DNA from: Kapaibacterium sp044224925
GTDB taxonomy: Bacteria > Bacteroidota > Ignavibacteria > Kapaibacteriales > Kapaibacteriaceae
Assembly: GCA_044224925.1 (NCBI GenBank)
Contig: JBGAJM010000010.1
Span: 14,018-78,017, forward strand
Direction of reading: 5' to 3'
DNA: 64,000 nt
A model generated the notes under the pieces. It was not told the origin of the DNA and made no database searches. It worked only from the letters and a program-made list of their open reading frames with translations. Shown piece after piece: positions 17,111 to 26,832 of this stretch (within the stretch, counting starts at the first letter, position 1; each line of letters starts with the position of its first letter). Position numbers and translations under genes: made by a program.

Positions 17111-18940
17111 TCATGGAACGCTTTGCAACCAATAGGTCTTCATCATGCCCTTGCCCTTTATGTCGAACGAACCCCTTCGTTGAGTTACAAGTGACAAGTG
17201 ATGAGTGACAAGTGGCACTTCGTTGGATTCTGGATTCTCAGATTCCGTGATTGGATTCTGTATTGTGTATTCTGTATTCGCCTTCAATTGAATGGCAAAG
17301 GCTTCGGAAACATGCACCTTGCCCGGCTCCCCGCTCGACTCCATACGTGAAGCAACGTTCACCGTGTCTCCCCAGACGTCGTATTGAAGCCGCTGCGTGC
17401 CGATGACGCCGGCTGTGGCAGGACCGATGTGGATGCCGACGCGAGACTGTAGTGGCGTGCCATCATGCCATGTGAAGGCATGCTGCATGACATCGAGTGC
17501 AACGTGGGCAATGGACTGTGCATTCGTTGTTGCATCGGCATCGCCGCGGAAGCACATGTAGGAGTCACCGATGGTCTTGACCTTGACCACGTTGTGCGTG
17601 TCGCAGAATGCATCGATTGTACGGAAGATATTCTCGAGCATCTTCACCACATCGGAAGGCGGCATGGAGGATGTATGCGAAGTGAAACTCACGATGTCGA
17701 GGAACATCACGGCGGCATATTCGAAGTGGTCGCCGCTGACGTCTTCGCCGCGGATCATGCGGTCGGCAACGGACTTCGGTAGAGCGCCATACAAAAGAGC
17801 ACGCTCCTTGTCTCGCTCGCGCCGTTCCCCTTCCATCCTTCGCTCTGCCTCCATGATTGCCATGCGTTGCGTTGTCTCTTTGCCGCGGATCTCTTCCGTC
17901 AGTCGAAGATACTCTGCATTGTGTTCGATGAATCCGGCAAAGTCGTTGCGCTTCTGAGCAAGATCACGAAGAAGATGCCGAACCTCCGCAGAATACGCAC
18001 GCAGGCCGGCATGCATTGTGATCGCCAGTGCTTCCTGAAGATGTTGGTGCGCCGCATCGAGATCACCACGATGTTCGGCAAGGGAGGCACTATTGGTCTC
18101 ACGCTGCGTTCGTACTGCAGGATCGTCCATCGGCATGGTGCCTTGAAGCGCCAACAGTTCTTCGGCTACATCGTACCGATCGAGCTTCGCGAGCGTGGCG
18201 ATCACATTGCCGATAGCACGAACGATAGCGGCACGGTCACCCTGTTGCTCAAGCATTGCAAGCGAGTGACGGTAGTGGTCCAACGCCGACAGATCGTCGC
18301 CAGTGAACTTGTATAAACTGCCGATGCTGCTTGTGACGTTTGCTACACCGGCATGGTCGCCCAATTCTTCAAACAGTACCTGCGCGAGACGGTAATACTC
18401 CAACGCGGTATCATAGTCGCCGGTACTTGTATACACACTGCCGATGCGTTGCGTATTGCGGGCCACACTGTCGCGTTTCCCCAGCTCTTCAAACACCGTC
18501 TGCGCGCGGAGATAGTGTTCCATCGCCGATGCGTAGTCACCTGTGTTATTGAAGACGATACCAATGTTTCCCGTGACGAGGGCCACACCGACGCGGTTGC
18601 CCAGCTCTTCATGCAGTGACCGCGCACGACCGTAGGACTCCAGCGCAGATGCGAAGTCGCCGATCTTCAAGTAGGCATTGCCGATGCTGGTGGAAACACT
18701 TGCAACACCGGTACGGTCACCACGCTCATCATGAAACGCCAACACCAGACGGTAATGCTGCAATGCCGACGGGAAGTCTCCGGCGAGTCCCTCGGCGATA
18801 CCCAAGGCATAGTGCGCATGAACCTCAGCCTCTGGCGTGCCAAGCGATCGCATCTCCAGCGCCAGCGCCCGAAGCGCCGGAGCATCACTTCGGTTCTTTG
18901 CATGATCGAAGTCTTCTCTCATCTCTTCGAGCGTTCTCAT
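17111..18940 (-). CDS. TPR-adenylate cyclase A (class-2 linker)
   Basis: 609 residues, soluble. Residues 1-330 hold about six LGN-like TPR units (40 residues, GDYxxALExY pattern). A charged coiled linker follows (TQRMAIMEAERRMEGERRER) with the signature YGALPKSVADRMIRGE, called class 2 here. The class III cyclase domain spans about 400-605. Metal Asps (FLDIVSFT, GDSYM), the ATP-type Lys in VKVKTIGD, Asp in YDVWGD and the Asn/Arg of NVASRM are all present, so it should make cAMP. It has no insert before RVGIHIGPATAG. The tail before RGSFDIKGKG is coded by R3 and R2 repeats. It overlaps cyclase B by 4 bp. Confidence 0.9.
   Translation of the reverse strand: MRTLEEMREDFDHAKNRSDAPALRALALEMRSLGTPEAEVHAHYALGIAEGLAGDFPSALQHYRLVLAFHDERGDRTGVASVSTSIGNAYLKIGDFASALESYGRARSLHEELGNRVGVALVTGNIGIVFNNTGDYASAMEHYLRAQTVFEELGKRDSVARNTQRIGSVYTSTGDYDTALEYYRLAQVLFEELGDHAGVANVTSSIGSLYKFTGDDLSALDHYRHSLAMLEQQGDRAAIVRAIGNVIATLAKLDRYDVAEELLALQGTMPMDDPAVRTQRETNSASLAEHRGDLDAAHQHLQEALAITMHAGLRAYSAEVRHLLRDLAQKRNDFAGFIEHNAEYLRLTEEIRGKETTQRMAIMEAERRMEGERRERDKERALLYGALPKSVADRMIRGEDVSGDHFEYAAVMFLDIVSFTSHTSSMPPSDVVKMLENIFRTIDAFCDTHNVVKVKTIGDSYMCFRGDADATTNAQSIAHVALDVMQHAFTWHDGTPLQSRVGIHIGPATAGVIGTQRLQYDVWGDTVNVASRMESSGEPGKVHVSEAFAIQLKANTEYTIQNPITESENPESNEVPLVTHHLSLVTQRRGSFDIKGKGMMKTYWLQSVP
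17181..17280. repeat. R2/R3 cassette inside cyclase A tail
   Basis: It reads (plus strand) GAGTTAC edge, then CACTYGT-type heptamers in reverse, a half R1 unit (CACTTCGTTGG) and ATACARA-type heptamers. On the coding strand it encodes NTEYTIQN to SLVTQ. Confidence 0.85.
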
Positions 18941-21114
18941 GAGGCGTGCTCCAGCCAGTAGGTGTTCATTGCACCCTTTCCTTTGATGTCAATCGAGCCC
19001 CTGAGTTGAGTTACAAGTGACGAAGACACTTCGTGCGACACGGAGTGCGACACGTTGTGCGACACGTTGTGCGACACTTCGTGGAGAATTGGATTCTTGA
19101 TTGTTGATTGTTGATTCTTCTCCAATTCAATAGCAAATGCTTCGGTCACCTGCACCCGTCCGGCCTCACCGCTGCTCTCCATTCGTGAGGCCACGTTGAC
19201 CGTGTCTCCCCACACATCATACTGCATGCGTTCTTTGCCGATCACTCCTGCCGTCACTGGTCCACAGTGCAATCCAATTCGGAATGCCATTTCGTGGGAT
19301 ACGTTGATGCGCGACATCTCCAACGCACAGAGCGCGGCGTTCACAACACTATCAAACGCTACGGCCATGTAGCTATCCCCGATCGTCTTGATCTTGGTGA
19401 CGCCATGCTTGGTGCAGATCGCATCGCATTGTGTGAACACGTTGTCGAGTAGCTCGATCACATCGTGTGATGACATCGACGATGAGATCTCTGTGAATCC
19501 GACGATGTCGAGGAAGATGACGGCTGCATTGTCGTAGTGGTCGTTCACCACCTCGCCCCTCGCCACCCTATCCGCCACTTCCTTGGGCAGGGTGGAATGG
19601 AGCACGGCGAGATGCTTCTGGTGCTCGCGATCCTTTGCATCGATCTCGCGTTGCTTGGCTTGCATGGCGAGCTTGGTTGCAGCCTCATTACCGTTGATCT
19701 CTTCATGTACACGCATGTATGCGTTGTTGTGTTCGACATAGCCCACAAGGTCGTTTCGTTTGAAGGCAAGGTCGCGCAGTTGCTGATGTACGGCTGCAAC
19801 GCTTGGACGGAGTCCGTGCTCTTCGGCTATGCGCAATGCATGCATGAGTGTTGCCTGAGCCTGCTCCACATTGCCGGTGCGATCCTGCACCTTCGCACGG
19901 CAGATCTCTCGCAAGAGTATCTTTGGCGGTCCATCGAGTTCGAGCGTGTCCAACACGCTCAGTGTTTCGGTTGCCGCATCGAGATCACCCATTGCGAGAT
20001 GGAGACCCACCAATGCGCACCGTACGCGCGCAATATTGTAACGTTCGCCAAGCTCTTCCCATTCCGTGAGCGCTTGCTCGTAGTGTTCCTTCGCCAATGC
20101 ATGGTTGCCCTGCTGATCGTACACTTCGCCCAGACCGTGCAAGGCACCCGCCAAATGTGAACGCTCACCCAATTGCGCATACATCGTGCGGGCGCGTTGG
20201 TACTGCGCAATGGCAGCAGATCCTTGTCCCGTACGATGGTGGAGGAGGCCGATTCGAAGCAACGTATACGCAATGCCCTTCTGATTGTCGATCTCTTCGA
20301 AGATATCGAGGGCACGCTCGAAATGTTCGAGTGCGGTCGGGTTATCGCCTGTATCGAAATGCAGAACTCCAATGTTCGTCGTCACGAGTGCTACGTCATA
20401 CAACTCATTCAGGTCTGCATGTACAGACATTGATCGATGATAGTGTTCAAGAGCTGCAGCCGTGTCGCCGATCGCTGCGTAGACATTGCCGATGTTCGCA
20501 AGACCACGTGCAATGCTCCCTTGGCCACCTTCATCGCCATACATGTCCAACGAGCGTTGAAAGTACTCAAGTGCCGTTCTGTAGTCTCCACGATTGTAGT
20601 AGACGATGCCCATGTTTCCGGTGATCCGCGCAGCAGAAATGCTCCGTCCCTGTTTGACGCTGAGATCGAGTGCCCGCCGGTAGTACGTCATTGCCGCATC
20701 GTAGTCGTTGAGTTCCAGCAGCACATTCCCGAGGTTCCCGCTGGTGCGCGCCACACTATTGAGATCATTCGCCTCTTCGCCTATAGCGAGCGCTCTCGAA
20801 TGGTGGTCAAGTGCCGCCGCGTGGTTCCCTGTTCGATGAAGAGCACTCCCGATATTGTCCAACGCGATCGCCATCCCTGTACGATCACCAAGTGTATCAT
20901 AGAGTGCCAGTGCGGCCCGCAGATGTTCGATCGCTTCATGGTACTTATCATGCGAGAGAACGGCCCACCCACGAGCGCGATGCGCCAACGCTTCTGCGTT
21001 CGGTGATTCCAACGCATCGAGCTCCGTTGCAAGGTCGAGCAGCGCTGCTGCATCGTTGTTCCGTGTAGCCGCAAGGACGTCTGCGTCGATATCGTCAAAC
21101 GAGCGTTGTGTCAT
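18937..21114 (-). CDS. TPR-adenylate cyclase B (class-1 linker)
   Basis: 725 residues from the ATG at 21114. Longer reading would run through a pyrimidine repeat and create a false hydrophobic leader. About nine TPR units (1-420) are followed by a coiled linker (TKLAMQAKQREIDAKDRE) with HSTLPKEVADRVARGE, called class 1 here. The cyclase domain has all catalytic residues (FLDIVGFT, KIKTIGDSYM, YDVWGD, NVASRM), predicting ATP as substrate. The loop before FRIGLHCGPVTAG holds only one short repeat-like unit (VSHEM), possibly the pre-expansion state. The tail has several VSH units. It is translated before A, with a 4-bp overlap. Confidence 0.9.
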   Translation of the reverse strand: MTQRSFDDIDADVLAATRNNDAAALLDLATELDALESPNAEALAHRARGWAVLSHDKYHEAIEHLRAALALYDTLGDRTGMAIALDNIGSALHRTGNHAAALDHHSRALAIGEEANDLNSVARTSGNLGNVLLELNDYDAAMTYYRRALDLSVKQGRSISAARITGNMGIVYYNRGDYRTALEYFQRSLDMYGDEGGQGSIARGLANIGNVYAAIGDTAAALEHYHRSMSVHADLNELYDVALVTTNIGVLHFDTGDNPTALEHFERALDIFEEIDNQKGIAYTLLRIGLLHHRTGQGSAAIAQYQRARTMYAQLGERSHLAGALHGLGEVYDQQGNHALAKEHYEQALTEWEELGERYNIARVRCALVGLHLAMGDLDAATETLSVLDTLELDGPPKILLREICRAKVQDRTGNVEQAQATLMHALRIAEEHGLRPSVAAVHQQLRDLAFKRNDLVGYVEHNNAYMRVHEEINGNEAATKLAMQAKQREIDAKDREHQKHLAVLHSTLPKEVADRVARGEVVNDHYDNAAVIFLDIVGFTEISSSMSSHDVIELLDNVFTQCDAICTKHGVTKIKTIGDSYMAVAFDSVVNAALCALEMSRINVSHEMAFRIGLHCGPVTAGVIGKERMQYDVWGDTVNVASRMESSGEAGRVQVTEAFAIELEKNQQSTIKNPILHEVSHNVSHNVSHSVSHEVSSSLVTQLRGSIDIKGKGAMNTYWLEHAS
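19006..19120. repeat. R2-R1-heptamer cassette in cyclase B tail
   Basis: GAGTTAC edge, short R2, five R1 units (19024-19083), then TTGATTG-type heptamers (about 19095-19119) in place of ATACARA. Confidence 0.85.
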
Positions 21115-21115
21115 G

Positions 21116-21222
21116 GAGGAAAGGAGAATGAGAAGTAAGAAAGAAGGAAAAGAGAAGGAAAAAAGAAGGAAAAAAGAAGTACAAAAGAAGTACAAAAGAA
21201 GTGGCACTTCGTGGGACACATG
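21116..21222. repeat. R4 purine/pyrimidine repeat between cyclases C and B
   Basis: A purine-only run on plus (pyrimidine on minus) built from GAGAAGGAAAA-like units, with an edge that reads AGTGCCACTTCTTTTGTACT on minus. A near-identical edge follows cyclase H at 31289. Both copies lie directly after a cyclase stop. Confidence 0.8.
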
Positions 21223-23181
21223 TCACTCTCTTGATTCCAACCAGTAGGTGTTCATCAGACCCTTGCCCTTGATATCGAACGATCCACGCTCGATAGTGAC
21301 AAGTGACGAAGACACAGAGTGCGACACCGAGTGCGACACCGAGTGCGATTGTGGATTCTCCGATTCAGTGATTGGATTCTGTATTATGAATTCTGTATTC
21401 CTCTTCAATTCCGAGGCAAACGCTTCGGATATATGAACCCGCCCGGCCTCGCCCGCCGACTCCATCCGTGAGGCAACGTTGACGGTGTCGCCCCACACAT
21501 CGTATTGCAACCGCTGCGTGCCGATGACACCGGCTGTTGCGGGACCGAAGTGGATGCCGACTCGGAACAGCAGTGGATCTCCGTTGGGCCATGTGAATGC
21601 GTGTTGCATGACATCGAGGGCAACGTGGGCAATGGACAACGCATTTGTCGTCGCATCTGCATCGCCGCGGAAGCACATGTAGGAGTCACCGATGGTCTTG
21701 ACCTTGACAACGTCCTGCTTGTCACAGAATGCATCGATCGTACGGAAGATGTTCTCCAACATCTTCACCACGTCGGAAGGCGGCATGGAGGAAGTGTGCG
21801 ATGTGAAGCCCACAACATCAAGGAACATCACGGCAGCATGATCGAAATGATCGCCGGTCACATCTTCGCCGCGGATCATACGGTCGGCGACAGACTTCGG
21901 AAGCGCTCCATACAGCAACGCGCGCTCCTTGTCTCGCTCCCGCCTTTCACCTTCCATCCTTCGCTCCGCCTCCATCATCGCTAGTCTTTGCGTGGCCTCT
22001 TTGCCGCGGATCTCTTCGGTGATGCGCTGATACTCGTTGTTGTGCTCAATGTAACCGGCGAAGTCATTACGTTTCTGGGCGAGGTCGCGAAGCATTTTGT
22101 GGCACTCTGCGGAATACCCACGTAGGCCGGCCTCGACCGTGATCGCTAGTGCATCAGTTAGGTGTTGATGCGCCGCATCAAGATCCTCCCAGTGTTCGGC
22201 AAAGTTGGCGCTGTTGGCGTGATATTGACACCGAACAACCGGATCATCCATCTGCATGGTGGCCTGACGCTCCAACAGTTCTGCGGCTTCGTCATACCGA
22301 ATGAGGCCCATGAGTGCCGTGACCACATTGCCGGTGGCGCCGGCCATACCGGCGCGGTCGCCTAGTTCTTCGTGCATCGCTAGCGCGCGGCCGTAATGCT
22401 CCAGCGCTGCCGTATGGTCGCCTCTTGCACGGAATAGATTTCCAATGTTCGAGGTAATGCTGGCCACGCCAGCTCTGTCGCCAACCCCGTCAAGGATCGC
22501 CATCGCTCGACGGAAGTACTCAAGTGCGGCCGTGCTGTCGTCGGTGCCGTTGTACACGTTCCCAATACCGTTGGTACTGTGGGCCACGCCCACAGGGTCA
22601 CCAAGCAATTCATACAATGCCAATGCGCGGCGGTGGTATTCCAGTGCCGCGGGGTAGTCGTCGGTACTGAAGTACACATTGCCAATGCCATTGGTGACGC
22701 GGGCCACGCCCGCATCGTCGCCAAGCGATAGATGCAATTCCAATGCGCGGCGATACTGTTCCAATGCCGCCGGATAGTCGCCCGTGTTTGTAAGTAGATT
22801 ACCGATATTCCCAGTGATAACGGCCACCCCAGCGAGGTCGCCCAACTCTGTGGGCACCTCCAACGCGCGGCGGTAGTGCTCGAGTGCTCTGGCAAAATCG
22901 CCGATCTTGCGGTACACATTGCCTATGTTGACAGCGATGCGTGCTATCCCTTGACTGTCACCCAGCGCTTCACGCAATGCCATCGCACTGCGGTAATGCT
23001 CCAATGCTGCAGGGTACTCGCCCCTGATCACTTCGGCAACACCAAGGGTAGTGTGTGCATGCGCCTCTGCGCTCTGTGTACCAAGCGCTTGCATTTCATG
23101 AGCCAGAGCACGTAGCGACTCAGCGTCATGTTTCGTCATTGCATGATCGACATCTTCCTTGATCTCTTCGAGCGTTCTCAC
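21223..23181 (-). CDS. TPR-adenylate cyclase C (class-2 linker)
   Basis: 652 residues. About eight regular LGN-like TPR units (residues 40-330) precede a coiled linker with YGALPKSVADRMIRGE, so it is class 2 like A. The cyclase domain is intact (FLDVVGFT, KVKTIGDSYM, YDVWGD, NVASRM). As in A, the loop before FRVGIHFGPATAG has no repeat insert. The tail has R3-coded NTEFIIQN followed by VSHS units and SSLVT. It overlaps cyclase D by 4 bp and ends LESRE; a 108-bp R4 region separates it from B. Confidence 0.9.
   Translation of the reverse strand: MRTLEEIKEDVDHAMTKHDAESLRALAHEMQALGTQSAEAHAHTTLGVAEVIRGEYPAALEHYRSAMALREALGDSQGIARIAVNIGNVYRKIGDFARALEHYRRALEVPTELGDLAGVAVITGNIGNLLTNTGDYPAALEQYRRALELHLSLGDDAGVARVTNGIGNVYFSTDDYPAALEYHRRALALYELLGDPVGVAHSTNGIGNVYNGTDDSTAALEYFRRAMAILDGVGDRAGVASITSNIGNLFRARGDHTAALEHYGRALAMHEELGDRAGMAGATGNVVTALMGLIRYDEAAELLERQATMQMDDPVVRCQYHANSANFAEHWEDLDAAHQHLTDALAITVEAGLRGYSAECHKMLRDLAQKRNDFAGYIEHNNEYQRITEEIRGKEATQRLAMMEAERRMEGERRERDKERALLYGALPKSVADRMIRGEDVTGDHFDHAAVMFLDVVGFTSHTSSMPPSDVVKMLENIFRTIDAFCDKQDVVKVKTIGDSYMCFRGDADATTNALSIAHVALDVMQHAFTWPNGDPLLFRVGIHFGPATAGVIGTQRLQYDVWGDTVNVASRMESAGEAGRVHISEAFASELKRNTEFIIQNPITESENPQSHSVSHSVSHSVSSSLVTIERGSFDIKGKGLMNTYWLESRE
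21295..21410. repeat. R2-R1-R3 cassette in cyclase C tail
   Basis: GTGACAAGTGACGAAGAC, about three R1 units, a conserved spacer (GGATTCTC.GATTC) and ATACARA heptamers ending at AGAGGAATAC on the coding strand. Confidence 0.85.
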
Positions 23182-25463
23182 GATGCACCCTCCAACCAGT
23201 ACGTGTTCAATGCACCCTTGCCTTTGATGTCAATCGAGCCACGCTCGATAGTGACGAGTGACGAAGACACTGCGTGCGACACTTCATGCGACACGGAGTG
23301 CGACACGGAGTGCGACACCGAGTGCGACACGGAGTGCGACACGGAGTGCGATTCTGGATTGGGAGATTCCGAGATTGAATTCTGTATTGTGTATTCTGTA
23401 TTCGCCTTCAATTGAATGGCAAACGCTTCGGACACCTGCACCCGTCCGGCCTCACCGCTGCTCTCCATTCGTGAGGCAACATTGACGGTGTCTCCCCACA
23501 CATCATACTGCATGCGTTCTTTGCCGATAACGCCAGCAGTTACAGGGCCACAGTGCATTCCGATGCGGAAGAGCACTTCGTGCGACACGGGGATAACGCC
23601 TTCGGCGTGCGACACCGAGTGCGACACGGAGTGCGACACTTCGTGGGAAAGACGAATACGCGACATATCCATGGCGCAGAGTGCAGCGTTGATCACGTTG
23701 TCAAACGCCACGGCCATGTAGCTATCCCCGATCGTTTTGATCTTGGTGACGCCATACTTGGCACAGATCGCATCGCATTGTGTGAACACATCGTCGAGCA
23801 ACTCGATCACATCTTGCGATGACATTGTTGAGGAGATCTCTGTGAAGCCGACGATGTCGAGGAAGATGACGGTTGCATTGTCATAGTGATCATTCACCAC
23901 CTCGCCCCTTGCCACCCTATCGGCCACTTCCTTGGGTAGGGTGGAATGAAGCACGGCCAGGTGTTTTGCGAGCTCGCGTTCACGGGCATCGATCTCGCGC
24001 TGCTTGGCCTGCATGGCGAGCTTGGTGGCCGTTTCCTTGCCGTTGACCTCTTCGGTGATGCGCGTGTATTCGTTGTTGTGCTCGACGTAGCGGGCAAGAT
24101 CATTTTGCTCCAGCGCAAGATCGCGGAGGTGCTTGTGTGTCGACGCAATGTAGGGACGCAGTCCATGCTCTTGAGCGATGGCCAACGCGCGCAGGAGCGA
24201 ATCGCGGGACTGCTCTGCGTCACCGGCGCGCACCTGCAATTGCGCACGATACACCTCACGCAAGATGTGCTGGTGCGGACTGTCGCTCTGAATTTCGTCG
24301 ACGATCCCTAGCAGATCCATGGCATCGCCGTCTTTCTCCGCGGATAGATACATTCCGATCAGAGCATACCGAATGCGTTGAACATTTCCACGTTCGCCAA
24401 GCTCTTCTACGATCGTCAGTGCTCGCTGATACTGCTCAATGGCCGCGAGTTGGTCGCCGTTCCTCGCATACACCTCACCAATTCCGTAGATGGCTTCGGC
24501 CACATGAGAGGGTTCACCCAACTGTTCATACAAGGTACCAGCCCGCTGGTAGTGTTCAAGAGCCGCGGTGGTATCGCCGATGCGGTTGTGCAAGCCGCCG
24601 ATACGTTCCAGCACATACGCGATCCCTCTGCGGCTGTCGATCTCTTCATAGATGGTGAGCGCCTGTTGCAAGTAGTCGAGTGCCGATGGATAGTCGCCGG
24701 TTTCGCGGTACACACCACCGATGTTCGCCATCACATGGGCAATACTGTGCGGTTCACCGACCTCCTGATGGATCGACAGTGATCGACGGTACTGCTCCAA
24801 CCCCGCTGGATAGTCACCCATCATAAGGTAGGCGTTGCCGATGTTGCCCAAGGTACGAGCGACCGCGCCTCGATCGCCGTGTTCGGCATGCATACTCAGA
24901 GAGCGTTGAAAGTGCTCCAGGGCTGTACGATAGTCACCGAGATTGTAGTAGATGATGCCGATGCTTCCGGTGACAAGTGCGACGGAATTGAGTTCCCCGA
25001 GCTCGCTATTGAGAGCGAGGGCTCGTTGGTAGTTCGTCATGGCCGCGTCGTAGTCGTTGCATTCCAGCATCACGGCAGCAAGATTCCCTGACGCACGAGC
25101 CACACCACGACGGTCGGCCGTTTCTTCACTTATGGTGAGGGCCCTTCGATGGAAGTTCAACGCTTCAGAATAATCGCCGGTTCGGCAGAGAGCACTGCCG
25201 ATATTGTCCAAGGTGACCGCCTGGCCTGCACGGTCGCCAAGCGCTTCATACAGTGCCAACGCAGCACGACCATGCTCCAGCGCTTTGGCATAGTTGTCGC
25301 GCAACAGCATGGCCCATCCGCGTATGCGGTGGGCGAGGGCCTGCGCTTCCGGTGTTGCGACCGTATCGAGCTCGGTGGCAAGGGTCAGCAAGGCGGCGGC
25401 GTCGTTGATCCGCATCGCCGCCTGAACGGCCTCGCGGATCTCGTCAAAGGGGCGGGGTGACAT
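23178..25463 (-). CDS. TPR-adenylate cyclase D (class-1 linker)
   Basis: 761 residues. About nine TPR units (1-420) are followed by a class-1 coiled linker (TKLAMQAKQREIDARERE, HSTLPKEVADRVARGE) and an intact class III cyclase domain (FLDIVGFT, KIKTIGDSYM, YDVWGD, NVASRM; ATP-type residues). Two repeat-coded insertions are present: one before FRIGMHCGPVTAG (VSHSVSHSVSHAEGV) and a longer one in the tail (R3, then about seven VSH units, then SSLVT). It is the first gene of the D-C pair, with a 4-bp overlap. The upstream gap is filled by a repeat cassette. Confidence 0.9.
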   Translation of the reverse strand: MSPRPFDEIREAVQAAMRINDAAALLTLATELDTVATPEAQALAHRIRGWAMLLRDNYAKALEHGRAALALYEALGDRAGQAVTLDNIGSALCRTGDYSEALNFHRRALTISEETADRRGVARASGNLAAVMLECNDYDAAMTNYQRALALNSELGELNSVALVTGSIGIIYYNLGDYRTALEHFQRSLSMHAEHGDRGAVARTLGNIGNAYLMMGDYPAGLEQYRRSLSIHQEVGEPHSIAHVMANIGGVYRETGDYPSALDYLQQALTIYEEIDSRRGIAYVLERIGGLHNRIGDTTAALEHYQRAGTLYEQLGEPSHVAEAIYGIGEVYARNGDQLAAIEQYQRALTIVEELGERGNVQRIRYALIGMYLSAEKDGDAMDLLGIVDEIQSDSPHQHILREVYRAQLQVRAGDAEQSRDSLLRALAIAQEHGLRPYIASTHKHLRDLALEQNDLARYVEHNNEYTRITEEVNGKETATKLAMQAKQREIDARERELAKHLAVLHSTLPKEVADRVARGEVVNDHYDNATVIFLDIVGFTEISSTMSSQDVIELLDDVFTQCDAICAKYGVTKIKTIGDSYMAVAFDNVINAALCAMDMSRIRLSHEVSHSVSHSVSHAEGVIPVSHEVLFRIGMHCGPVTAGVIGKERMQYDVWGDTVNVASRMESSGEAGRVQVSEAFAIQLKANTEYTIQNSISESPNPESHSVSHSVSHSVSHSVSHSVSHEVSHAVSSSLVTIERGSIDIKGKGALNTYWLEGAS
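23250..23406. repeat. R2-R1-R3 cassette in cyclase D tail
   Basis: A short R2, about seven R1 units, a spacer, then ATACARA heptamers; in frame throughout. Confidence 0.9.
23574..23647. repeat. R1 insert inside cyclase D catalytic domain, with hairpin
   Basis: R1 units flank the hairpin ACGCCTTCGGCGT (23596-23608), the same cap as in the intergenic array at 16048. On the coding strand it encodes SHAEGV between VSH units. Confidence 0.9.
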
Positions 25464-25480
25464 GGAGGGAAGTTACGAAT

Positions 25481-25559
25481 CAGAGTGACGAGTGACGAGT
25501 GACAAGTGACACTTCGTGGGTCCTATATTGTTGATCCTTGATCCTTGATCTTTGATTCA
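25481..25559. repeat. Intergenic R2 / half R1 / GATCAAG-heptamer cassette
   Basis: GTGACGAGTGACGAGTGAC (R2), CACTTCGTGGG (half R1), then TTGATCC-TTGATCC-TTGATCT-TTGATTC heptamers. It lies between divergent cyclase D and the esterase gene, so it also occupies the likely promoter region. Confidence 0.85.
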
Positions 25560-25575
25560 TCTTCCATCCTCCCCC

Positions 25576-26832
25576 ATGATCCTCCGCTCCTTCCTCCTCC
25601 TGCTTGTCGGCGTGGTCGTGCTTGTCGGACGAGCACAGGGTCAGCATTGCACGAACGACCAGCGCTATACCGACGTGGTGACCTTCGATACCGCCCAGAT
25701 CACGATCGGCGCGAATGTTCAATACGGCACGGCCAACGATGTGCAAGGGAGTCCGGTGCCGTTGCTCATGGACCTGTACTATCCGAACCTTGCCGTCGAC
25801 CCAGTGGCGGCACGACCGATGATCGTGCTCTTTCATGGAGGCGGGTTCTCGTCGGGTGACAAACAGTCGGGCGACATCCGCGACCTCTGCGTGCATCTGG
25901 CCATGCGCGGCTTTGTGTGTGCATCCGTGAACTATCGGCTCGGACATGACTTCTCGGAGTACGGACAGTACAAGGCGCGGTATCGCGCGATCCAGGATGG
26001 CCATGCCGCCCTTCGATTCATTGTGCGCAATGCCGCCACCGTCCGCATCGACACGAACTGGCTGTTCGTTGGCGGACAAAGTGCCGGCTCGTTGCTGGCG
26101 CTGGGCATGGTGTATGCGGATCAGAGCGAGCTCGACAGTATATCGCTGCTCTATGGCACGACGGCTGTGAGCGCGGAGTTGGGAGGCTTGCATACGTCCG
26201 GCAATGCACTGACGAATTCGTATTCCATCAAGGGCATCTTCAACAACTGGGGCGGTGTTGTTGCGAGCGAAGTGGATGCGGACGAAATGATCCCCACCAT
26301 TGCCTTTCACGGTGGCCTCGATCCGTTGGTCCCGATCGATGTCGATACGTCGTTCGCACACTGCGCACTGCTTGGCTCGCGAGCGATCCATGCCGATCTG
26401 ATCGCCAACGGCGTGTGCAGCGAGTTGAACGTAGAGGTATCGGGTGGACACGGCATCTATCGCGATGCTGCAAGCGTGTTCAGAGCACAACATGCGAGCT
26501 GCTTCTTCCGCTCGATCTTCTGTGATCGTTGCTCGAGTTTCTCCACCACCGATTCGATCCCTTCATCGTGCTCGTCCCCTGTCCACGTCGACGAGCAACC
26601 GCGCACCACCTCATTCCACATCGACCCCAATCCTTTCGAAAGCATCATGACCATTGGAGGGTTGGAGGGTGGCGCGGAACTCACGGTCTACAACTGCTTC
26701 GGACAAGTGGTCCGCACAGCTCACGTCGGCAATGGCCCCCTTCACCTTGATGTATCGCCGGGTTTGTACATTCTGCACGTACAACCCACGGGAAACAGCA
26801 GTAGATTCACGAAGGTGGTGGTGAGGCGATGA
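25576..26832 (+). CDS. Secreted alpha/beta-hydrolase (esterase) with T9SS sorting domain
   Basis: 418 residues from the ATG at 25576, which starts the signal peptide (MILRSFLLLLVGVVVLVGRA). The oxyanion motif HGGGFSSGD and nucleophile elbow GQSAG place it among alpha/beta-hydrolases of the carboxylesterase/lipase kind. A His near GGHGIY is the likely third catalytic residue. The last about 75 residues form a T9SS type A sorting domain (DPNPFESIMTIGG ... ELTVYNCFGQVVRTA ... PGLYILHVQ ... KVVVRR). It is expected to be secreted or surface-bound; the substrate is unknown. Its stop overlaps the start of an orphan cyclase tail (ATGA). Confidence 0.88.
   Translation: MILRSFLLLLVGVVVLVGRAQGQHCTNDQRYTDVVTFDTAQITIGANVQYGTANDVQGSPVPLLMDLYYPNLAVDPVAARPMIVLFHGGGFSSGDKQSGDIRDLCVHLAMRGFVCASVNYRLGHDFSEYGQYKARYRAIQDGHAALRFIVRNAATVRIDTNWLFVGGQSAGSLLALGMVYADQSELDSISLLYGTTAVSAELGGLHTSGNALTNSYSIKGIFNNWGGVVASEVDADEMIPTIAFHGGLDPLVPIDVDTSFAHCALLGSRAIHADLIANGVCSELNVEVSGGHGIYRDAASVFRAQHASCFFRSIFCDRCSSFSTTDSIPSSCSSPVHVDEQPRTTSFHIDPNPFESIMTIGGLEGGAELTVYNCFGQVVRTAHVGNGPLHLDVSPGLYILHVQPTGNSSRFTKVVVRR

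Noticed and set aside
21115..21219. Hydrophobic N-terminal leader on cyclase B (membrane anchor)
   Set aside because: The Phe/Leu/Ser stretch is the translation of the R4 pyrimidine repeat upstream of the real start at 21114; paralogues begin at that point.
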